DNA of 64,000 bases from a bacterium (GTDB lineage: Bacteria > Myxococcota_A > UBA9160 > UBA4427), in assembly GCA_024742285.1 (NCBI GenBank), contig JANSYR010000021.1:1-64000 (forward strand), given 5' to 3'. Every line of letters begins with the position of its first letter. Positions within the stretch are counted from its first letter, which is position 1. Of this stretch, positions 33,265 to 39,023 are shown piece by piece. The notes under the pieces are model-generated. The model saw nothing but the letters and a program-made list of their open reading frames with translations. It was not told where the DNA came from and searched no databases. Both the position numbers and the translations under genes were made by a program.

Positions 33265-33285
33265 GCCTTCCAAAAATCGGAAGGC
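33265..33285 (-). terminator. Terminator of the histone-like gene
   Basis: On the minus strand: GCCTTCC, loop GATTTTT, GGAAGGC, then TTTC. The 7-bp stem lies 17 bp past the stop codon of the lysine-rich protein gene. Confidence 0.6.
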
Positions 33286-33301
33286 CGTTCACTGCAGACG
33301 C

Positions 33302-33586
33302 TTAGCGCTTGCGGCGAGCAGCCTTCTTCTTCTTGGCAGCCTTCTTCTTCTTGGCGGCCTTCTTCTTCTTGGCGGCCTTCTTCTTGGTCGCCTTCTTCTT
33401 GGTCGCCTTCTTCTTGGCGGCCTTCTTCTTCGTGGCCTTCCGCTTGGCGGCCTTCTTCTTGGTCGCCTTCTTCTTGGCCTTCTTCTTGGCGGCCTTCTTC
33501 TTGGTCGCCTTCTTCTTCGTGGCCTTGCGCTTGGTGGCCTTCTTCTTGGTCGCCTTGCGCTTCGTGGCCTTCTTTCGAGCTGCCAT
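33302..33586 (-). CDS. Lysine-rich histone H1-like protein (KKA repeats)
   Basis: 94 residues made almost only of Lys, Ala, Thr and Arg: MAARKKATKRKATKKKATKR at the start, then KKAAKK, KKATKK and KKKAAKKKK units to the end. This matches bacterial histone H1 C-terminal-like proteins, which bind and compact DNA. The coding DNA is an array of near-identical 12-15-bp units (cttcttcttggcggc and variants), so copy number could change by slippage or recombination. It has its own terminator, and a long AT-rich region lies upstream. Confidence 0.88.
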   Translation of the reverse strand: MAARKKATKRKATKKKATKRKATKKKATKKKAAKKKAKKKATKKKAAKRKATKKKAAKKKATKKKATKKKAAKKKKAAKKKKAAKKKKAARRKR

Positions 33587-34071
33587 TCTTGGGATTCCCC
33601 CTTTTCAATCGCTCGTGGTGTGGCCTGTGAGGACACGATGATCAGTAAAGACCGGGGCCTTCGGTGATCGTTCGTCCCCTGGATCCTCGAGAGGAACCCG
33701 GCTCCGCCTTCGGCTACGAGAGCTTCATTCGGAAAATCCGGGAGTTCACAGACCTAACTGCGAGTGCCTATCTATCGGCTTCGTGGACCCACGACTTGAA
33801 GGCGCATAGACACCTTCGCGTCTCAAACCGCACCCATAGAGCGTTTGTTGCGCCCGAGGAAACACCAGCAACAGATGGGCGTCAAGAGAATTCGTTAAAA
33901 AAATCAGAGGGATGTGGCATCGAATTGCGATCGACGAAACAGGTTTGCGACGAAGTTTTCGAGGCATGCTCGCCACACAATGGCGACGTCGATACCTCAC
34001 GATCGAACGTGCTCGACACGCCGACCGGCGTGCAGAGCGAAGACGGAATCCGCGACACGGAGCCCTGAACG
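33587..34071. other. AT-richer region upstream of the histone-like gene
   Basis: About 485 bp with clearly lower GC than its surroundings (runs such as cgttaaaaaaatcagag at 33893-33909). An open frame at 33664-34068 (+) would give 134 residues, but its third codon positions are not GC-rich like real genes here and it has no recognised domain, so it is not called as a gene. It may be the control region of the histone-like gene or a fragment of transferred DNA. Confidence 0.45.
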
Positions 34072-34119
34072 AAAAAAAGCCGTGCTCACACGCGCCTTTT
34101 CGGCCCGCGGAGTACGGCT
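34072..34119 (-). terminator. Terminator of the AURKAIP1-type mini-gene
   Basis: Minus strand: AGCCGTACTCCGCG, loop GGCCGAAAAGG, CGCGTGTGAGCACGGCT, then TTTTTTT. AGCCGT/ACGGCT, CTC/GAG and CGCG/CGCG pair with small bulges. It lies about 55 bp past the mini-gene stop. Confidence 0.75.
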
Positions 34120-34175
34120 CCTGCTGTGATCGGTCCGCGGCGCTCGCCTCGTGGCAATCGCGCCGCACCGGTCGA

Positions 34176-34262
34176 CTACTTCTTGTGTCGCTGCCGCTTC
34201 AGAAGCTTGCGCTGCTTGTGCTTCCGCATCTTCTTTCGGCGCTTCTTGATCACGCTGCCCAC
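34176..34262 (-). CDS. AURKAIP1/COX24-domain mini-protein
   Basis: 28-residue, highly basic protein: MGSVIKKRRKKMRKHKQRKL then LKRQRHKK. The KKRR-KM-KHK-KKL-K-R pattern is that of the AURKAIP1/COX24 domain, related to small ribosomal proteins of mitochondria and some bacteria (the bS22/mS38 type). A ribosomal role is established knowledge for relatives, inference here. The GTG at 34262 is supported by GAGGAG at 7-nt spacing. It has its own terminator. The gene is below the size limit of most annotation pipelines. Confidence 0.85.
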   Translation of the reverse strand: MGSVIKKRRKKMRKHKQRKLLKRQRHKK

Positions 34263-34435
34263 GCTGATTCTCCTCTCGCTTCGTCTCTTCCCGCTCACGG
34301 GGCGCGCCTCGGGCTTCCTCGTGGATCGCACCGGATTCGCGCGTCAAGCCGCGAAGCGGGCCTCTTTTTAGGGAGTCCCTCGGCCGCTGTCAAGCAACCG
34401 ACGCGCCCCCTCCCCTCCCTCTGGCGCCGAACGCC

Positions 34436-34948
34436 TCAGGCGCGAGAGAAGGCGCCGAGCATCCTGCTCCGGGCGTTTCCCAGGGCGCGGTTCACCGGAT
34501 GACGCCGCGGCAGGAAGGGCACGATCGGCAGGCGGCGCTGACCGAGCGAGTCGATGGTCCGGCGGATCGACTCGTGGCCGGGGTCGATCATCTGACCACG
34601 GCGGAGATACCGGAGCGCCTCGGAGCGACGATCGAATCGGAGGTAGACCTTCGCGAGGTTCAGGTAGAGATCCGGGTTGAAGAACTCCTGGCGGGCGGCC
34701 TCTTCACAGAGGGTGCGCGCCTCGCGGAAGTCTCCGCCGGCCCGCGCGACCGCGAGGCCCAGATAGGACCGGATGCGGGCGTGGTCGGGTGCCTGATCGT
34801 ATGCGGCGCGAAGGCGCTCGCTCGCCTCCGAGACACGCCCCTCGTCGAGCGCCTTCAGTCCCTGCTCGAAGAGGTCGCGGGTCTCGTCGCCGAGGACCTG
34901 GCGTGCTGCCTGTCCCGACGCTTCCTGCACTTCGACTTCGCCGTTCAT
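34436..34948 (-). CDS. TPR-repeat protein
   Basis: 170 residues. Three tetratricopeptide repeats cover about residues 20-130 (FEQGLKALDEGRVSEASERL, SYLGLAVARAGGDFREARTL, YLNLAKVYLRFDRRSEALRYL). The C-terminus is basic (RRLPIVPFLPRRHPVNRALG). It likely mediates protein contacts; the partner is unknown. The start at 34948 is chosen for GGAGG upstream. It has no signal peptide. Confidence 0.75.
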   Translation of the reverse strand: MNGEVEVQEASGQAARQVLGDETRDLFEQGLKALDEGRVSEASERLRAAYDQAPDHARIRSYLGLAVARAGGDFREARTLCEEAARQEFFNPDLYLNLAKVYLRFDRRSEALRYLRRGQMIDPGHESIRRTIDSLGQRRLPIVPFLPRRHPVNRALGNARSRMLGAFSRA

Positions 34949-35128
34949 CGCCGCTGGCCTCCGATCCGATCGTGAAGCCGGACTCGCGGTCCGGCCCAGC
35001 CGATCTATCGGAATGAACGGCTTCCGACCGAAGTCGAAAAACGAACCTGCACACCGCAACGAGGCGGCAGAGGGTGCGCAGGTGATCCCGGCGTAGCGCC
35101 GCGCGCTCGAGCGCGGCGTGAAGACCCG

Positions 35129-35362
35129 TCAGTACTCGATGATCTCGAGGATGTACCGCTTCTTCTCTTTGCCACTCGCCGCGGCCATCAGGGTCCGGAT
35201 CGCCGAGGCATGCGCCCCGCCCTTCCCGATCACCTTGCCGAGGTCGTCCTTCGAGACGCGCAGCTCGAGCACGTGCGCGTGGTCACCGACGACCTCCTTG
35301 ATCTGCACCTCTTCCGGGCGATCCACCAGGGCCTTCACGATGTCCTCGATCAGCTGCTTCAT
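35129..35362 (-). CDS. khpA: KH-domain RNA-binding protein KhpA
   Basis: 77 residues: MKQLIEDIVKALVDRPEEV, then VLELRVSKDDLGKVIGKGG and ASAIRTLMAAASGKEKKRY. The VIGKGG loop is the RNA-binding GxxG of KH domains. Size and sequence match KhpA (YlqC family). In many bacteria the gene sits between rpsP and rimM; here it stands alone. Confidence 0.92.
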   Translation of the reverse strand: MKQLIEDIVKALVDRPEEVQIKEVVGDHAHVLELRVSKDDLGKVIGKGGAHASAIRTLMAAASGKEKKRYILEIIEY

Positions 35363-35653
35363 CGTTCCAACACCCCTTCGTCATCGTGACCCGCATTCAG
35401 AGATCCGTCGTCGCGCGCGCCTCCCCGAGTCCGTCGACCTCCCCTCCGTGGTCCGATGGAATCGGCTTCGATGACCGATCGTACCGCGGGCAGGCGGGAG
35501 AGTGCAGACGGGTCCCGAGGGGACCGCTCCAGTCAACCTTCCTTCCAGGGGCGGCGCAACAGGTGAAGCCCCCCCAGCGGGTCTTTTTGTGCCCCGAGGT
35601 GGGTTCGACCCGGCCTTTCCGTGACGTTCCGGGAATGGATGTCGGATGCGCGA
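35363..35653. other. Intergenic region between HprK-like gene and khpA
   Basis: 291 bp. It contains a GGTCCC-GAG-GGGACC hairpin near 35514-35529 and a plus-strand GC-rich run followed by TTTTT near 35570-35590. No gene or known RNA was recognised. Confidence 0.35.
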
Positions 35654-36550
35654 TCAGCTCCGGGCGGCAGCGAGGTTCACGCCGGCCTCTGCCCACCCGG
35701 GTTCGCGCACCGGCGCGTCCGACTCCTCACGCTCGGCGACGCCGCGCTCGATCACGCAGGCGGACTGCGCGATGCGCTGCGCGTTGCGCATAACGCGATC
35801 GAGGAAGGCCTCGTCGGAGAGCGGCACGATCGCATGGGTCACGAGCAGGTCCGCCGCATCGGCGGGGTCGAGGCGTTCCGTCCAGGGCACCTCTGCACTG
35901 GTCGCACGCTCGAGCGCGTGCACGCGCACCTCGAAGGGCAGTCGCGGATCGATCGACTCGCTCCAGGGCGCACGGAACAGACGCAGGTGCTCGCGCTCTT
36001 CGCGGACGAGCAGCGCACTCCGCCCGAGAAGCGAAGGGGTCGGGACGGTCCAGCGGTGGGCCGGCACCGCGGGCCCTCCGCCCAGGTGGAGGATCGCGCC
36101 GCCCTCTCGCGGCGAGGCGCTCGCGTTCAGGCAGAGGCCCCCGCGCGCAACCGTACGGTGGAGCACGATCCACTCGTCGAAGGGACAACGCAGTGGATAG
36201 GCTCGCGACTTCGCGGTCTCGGCGGAGACGATGATCTCGCCGGCGCCGAACGCCCGATCGAAGCGAGCGAGCTTCTCGCGACGCCCGCGTCGGGACAGGC
36301 CCATCACCCAGTCGCCATCGGAGAGCCGGGCGACTTCGAAGGTCCACGCACCGACCGAATAACGCTCGCCGCCGAGGTCGGCCTGATCGGGCGCATCGAC
36401 GCGCACGCCGACGTTCACCTCGGGATCGCGCGGTAGACACTGGAATTCGGAAACCGGTGAATCGGGCCACGCCCACTCGTAGACCTCCGGTACCTCGATC
36501 CCGATCTGGATCCCCCCGACCGAAATTCCACGGAGTCGTGTCCTCGCCAT
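35654..36550 (-). CDS. HprK-like (PEP-carboxykinase-fold) protein with degenerate P-loop
   Basis: 298 residues. The C-terminal half follows the layout of HPr-kinase-related proteins: VLHRTVARGGLCLNASAS, GGAILHLGGGPAVPAHRW where a GxxGAGKST P-loop is expected, then SALLVREEREHLRLFRAPWS and FEVRVHALERA. The lysine and serine/threonine of the P-loop are missing, so ATP use is doubtful. Residues 1-120 are a separate beta-rich domain. HprK-like proteins often sit in peptide-modification (PqqD-type) loci, but none is visible here. The ATG at 36550 has AGGGGA upstream. Family call made by eye. Confidence 0.5.
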   Translation of the reverse strand: MARTRLRGISVGGIQIGIEVPEVYEWAWPDSPVSEFQCLPRDPEVNVGVRVDAPDQADLGGERYSVGAWTFEVARLSDGDWVMGLSRRGRREKLARFDRAFGAGEIIVSAETAKSRAYPLRCPFDEWIVLHRTVARGGLCLNASASPREGGAILHLGGGPAVPAHRWTVPTPSLLGRSALLVREEREHLRLFRAPWSESIDPRLPFEVRVHALERATSAEVPWTERLDPADAADLLVTHAIVPLSDEAFLDRVMRNAQRIAQSACVIERGVAEREESDAPVREPGWAEAGVNLAAARS

Positions 36551-36904
36551 CGTTTCCCCTACTCCCCGCCCCGGAACTTCTGATCTTCGACGTGGAGGTT
36601 TCGAACCCTCTCCCTTCCTGGATCGGCAATTCACCGGCAACCTTGAGCGATGGCAGCCGAAGGCTCCTCGGACACGCGAATCTCCGGCGGGCCCCGGGCG
36701 TGTCCGACCGAAGAAGCCCCGGAGCGAGCCCGGGGAGAAGGCCAGGCCCGGCGCGGAGATCGCCCGGGGTAGAAGCGCCCCCGGTTCTGGGGTACCCATG
36801 GCGCCGCGAGGCGCCCTCGCCCGGCGGACCCGAGGCCGAGCGAACCCCGCCGACCCGTGCCAGGACTTCCCGGTGCGCCGAACGGACGACGAGGAGGAAC
36901 AGGC
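36551..36904. other. Structured intergenic region upstream of mgtE
   Basis: 354 bp between divergent genes. A perfect 10-bp inverted repeat TCGGACACGC (36668-36677) / GCGTGTCCGA (36698-36707) is followed by CCCCGG-AGCGAGC-CCGGGG (36717-36735) and GGCGCC-GCGA-GGCGCC (36800-36815). These could fold as three hairpins in the mgtE leader. No M-box or ykoK-type core was recognised by eye. Confidence 0.5.
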
Positions 36905-38260
36905 ATGGCCCAGCCCGTCGTCACGACCCGCATCCTCCGTCGGCTCCTCAAGACCGGTGCCCATTTCCGCGCGGAGAAGATGCTCGAGCGGATCCACCCC
37001 GCGGATCTCGGGCCCCTGCTCGCCGACCTGACCCCCGACGAGATCCGGATCGTCGTCGACCTGCTCTTCAAGCACCGCCTTGCGGCGATCATGTTGATGG
37101 AGCTTCCTCACGACATGCTCCCGGAGATCCTCGACGCGATCTCCGACCAGCGCATGGCCGAGGTCCTCGACCGGCTCGAGCTCGACGACATGCTCGAGCT
37201 CGTCGAGGCGATCCCCGAAGAGCGCCGCGGAAGCGTGCTGAAGCAGCTGCCCGTCGCCCGACGCGAGGAGCTGCGTCACGCGGAGCTCTATCCCCCGCGC
37301 AGCGCCGGGCGCGCGATGACCACCAACTTCTCCGCCCTCGACGAGAAGATGACCGCACAGGAGGCGATCGACTCGCTCCGCGCCGCCGGTCTCGAAGCGA
37401 GCGAGGCGATCCTCTACCTCTACGTCGTCGACGATCTCCAGCGCCTGACGGGCGTCGTTCCGATCCGGCGCCTCGTCACCGCCCAGCCGGACACCCCGGT
37501 CCGCGACCTCGCGATTCGCGAGATGCTCTCGACGGGGCCCGATGCGGACCAGGAGGAAGTGGCGCAGCTGGTCGCGCGCTACGACCTGCTCGCGATCCCG
37601 GTCACGGACGTCGACGGAACGATGCTCGGCGTGATCACCGTCGACGACGTGATCGACGTGATCACCGAGGAAGCCACCCAGGACATCTACAACCTGGCCG
37701 GCCTCTCCGAGGAGGACCGCGTCTTCACGTCGGCGCGGGTCTCGATCCGCAAGCGTCTGCCGTGGATGATGATCAACCTCGTCACGGCCTTCGCCGCGGG
37801 CGGGATCGTCGGTCTCTTCGAGGGCACCCTCGAGCAGATGGTCGGCCTCGCGATCTTCCTGCCCGTCGTCGCCGGAATCGGCGGAAACGGCGGGATCCAG
37901 ACCCTCACCGTCATCACGCGCGCGATCGCCCTCGGCGAGATCGAGTTCTCGAGTGGCCTTCGCGCGGTCGGCAAGGAGATGGCGGTCGGGCTCGTGATCG
38001 GCAGCGCCGCCGGCGCGGTTTCGGGCGGGATCGCCTGGGGCCTGCACGGCAACGTCTGGATGGGATTCGTCCTGTTCGCCTCGATGGTCGTCACGATGGT
38101 GACGGCGAGCCTCGTCGGCGCCGCGGTGCCCCTCGCCCTGAAAGCGCTGAAGCAGGACCCGGCGCTCGGATCGGGTGTCCTCGTGACCTTCGCGGTCGAT
38201 GCCCTCGGGTTCTTCTCGTTCCTCGGGATCGCGACGCTGCTGATGGATCGGATGGTCTGA
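36905..38260 (+). CDS. mgtE: Magnesium transporter MgtE
   Basis: 451-residue Mg2+ channel. The cytoplasmic N domain (HPADLGPLLADL, LELDDMLELVEAIPEE) is followed by two CBS domains (AILYLYVVDDLQRLTGVVPIRRL, IPVTDVDGTMLGVITVDDVID) and five membrane helices (LPWMMINLVTAFAAGGIVGLFE, the GNGGIQTLTVITRAIALGEI pore loop). All standard parts are present. The ATG at 36905 has GAGGAGG at proper spacing. A hairpin-rich leader precedes it. Confidence 0.96.
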   Translation: MAQPVVTTRILRRLLKTGAHFRAEKMLERIHPADLGPLLADLTPDEIRIVVDLLFKHRLAAIMLMELPHDMLPEILDAISDQRMAEVLDRLELDDMLELVEAIPEERRGSVLKQLPVARREELRHAELYPPRSAGRAMTTNFSALDEKMTAQEAIDSLRAAGLEASEAILYLYVVDDLQRLTGVVPIRRLVTAQPDTPVRDLAIREMLSTGPDADQEEVAQLVARYDLLAIPVTDVDGTMLGVITVDDVIDVITEEATQDIYNLAGLSEEDRVFTSARVSIRKRLPWMMINLVTAFAAGGIVGLFEGTLEQMVGLAIFLPVVAGIGGNGGIQTLTVITRAIALGEIEFSSGLRAVGKEMAVGLVIGSAAGAVSGGIAWGLHGNVWMGFVLFASMVVTMVTASLVGAAVPLALKALKQDPALGSGVLVTFAVDALGFFSFLGIATLLMDRMV

Positions 38261-38293
38261 GCGGCGAGCCGCTCGGCCGAATTCGGAATCGCG

Positions 38294-38986
38294 TCAGGCC
38301 GCGTAGGTCTCGTCGAGATACGCCAGGATGTCGGCGCTCTCGAACATCTCGACCCCGGTATTCGGGTCGACGAGATACGGCACCTGCATCTTTCCCGAAC
38401 GCCGCGTGAAGGATTCGCGGGCGGCGGAGCCCCGGGCGACGTTGTGCAGGTGGTAGGGCAGCTCGAGCTCGCAGAGGCGCTCGCGAACCAGGCGACAGAA
38501 CGGACTCGCTTCGAAGCTGTAGAGCTCGAGCGGCCGCTCGGGAGCCTTCGACGCGCGTACGAAGGATCCCGCCGGACCGCGGCCGAGCCCGGAGAGCGCG
38601 ACGGCGAAGGTCGCGGGCGCGCTCCCGCCGAGCATCACCGGGGCCGGGCCGCTTCCGTACTCGCGGTACAGATAGTCGACGATGTCGGCGGACTCGTACA
38701 TCTCGGCGCCGGTATTCGGATCGACCAGATAGGGAAACTGCGCCTTGCCCCCGCGCTCCATCAGCTCGTCGCGGAAGCGGTGGCCGCGCTTGGGACAGGG
38801 GCGGATCTCCGCCTCGAGGTCGAGGATCGAAAGGGCCTCCCGTGCCTTCCGGCAGAAGGGACACCCCTCGAATTCGTAGAGGATCAGCGTCTTCTCGGGA
38901 CGCGCCCCGACCGCGCCGGTCTTCAGTCCCAGCCCGCCGCGCAGGATCGTCGTCGCCGTCGCCGTCGCCACGTCGAAGATGCCCAT
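38294..38986 (-). CDS. Tandem glutaredoxin/GST-N-domain protein
   Basis: 230 residues with two copies of a thioredoxin-fold glutathione S-transferase N-domain and no GST C-domain. Copy 1 (about 40-115) has the redox motif GCPFCRKA and FPYLVDPNTGAEMYESADIVDYL; copy 2 (about 150-228) has ASPFCRLV and VPYLVDPNTGVEMFESADILAYL. Only copy 1 has both active-site cysteines. A short N-terminal stretch may target membranes. Similar tandem proteins occur in plants and cyanobacteria. Role probably in thiol redox. The start at 38986 has AGGAGGAG upstream. Convergent with mgtE. Confidence 0.82.
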   Translation of the reverse strand: MGIFDVATATATTILRGGLGLKTGAVGARPEKTLILYEFEGCPFCRKAREALSILDLEAEIRPCPKRGHRFRDELMERGGKAQFPYLVDPNTGAEMYESADIVDYLYREYGSGPAPVMLGGSAPATFAVALSGLGRGPAGSFVRASKAPERPLELYSFEASPFCRLVRERLCELELPYHLHNVARGSAARESFTRRSGKMQVPYLVDPNTGVEMFESADILAYLDETYAA

Positions 38987-39023
38987 GCCGCTCTCCTCCT
39001 CTTCGCCTCGGCGCCCGAGGGTC

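Noticed and set aside
33664-34068. 134-residue frame on the plus strand in the AT-rich region
   Set aside because: Codon third positions are unlike the rest of the window; it has no domain and overlaps nothing supportive. Listed as part of the region, not as a gene.
35490-35600. Possible small structured RNA between khpA and the HprK-like gene
   Set aside because: Motifs such as GGAAGGAAG recall SRP RNA but the conserved core is missing; no known RNA fits.
36585-36630. tRNA-like sequence GGTTTCGAACCCTC upstream of mgtE
   Set aside because: T-stem pairing is off and no anticodon arm or acceptor stem can be drawn.
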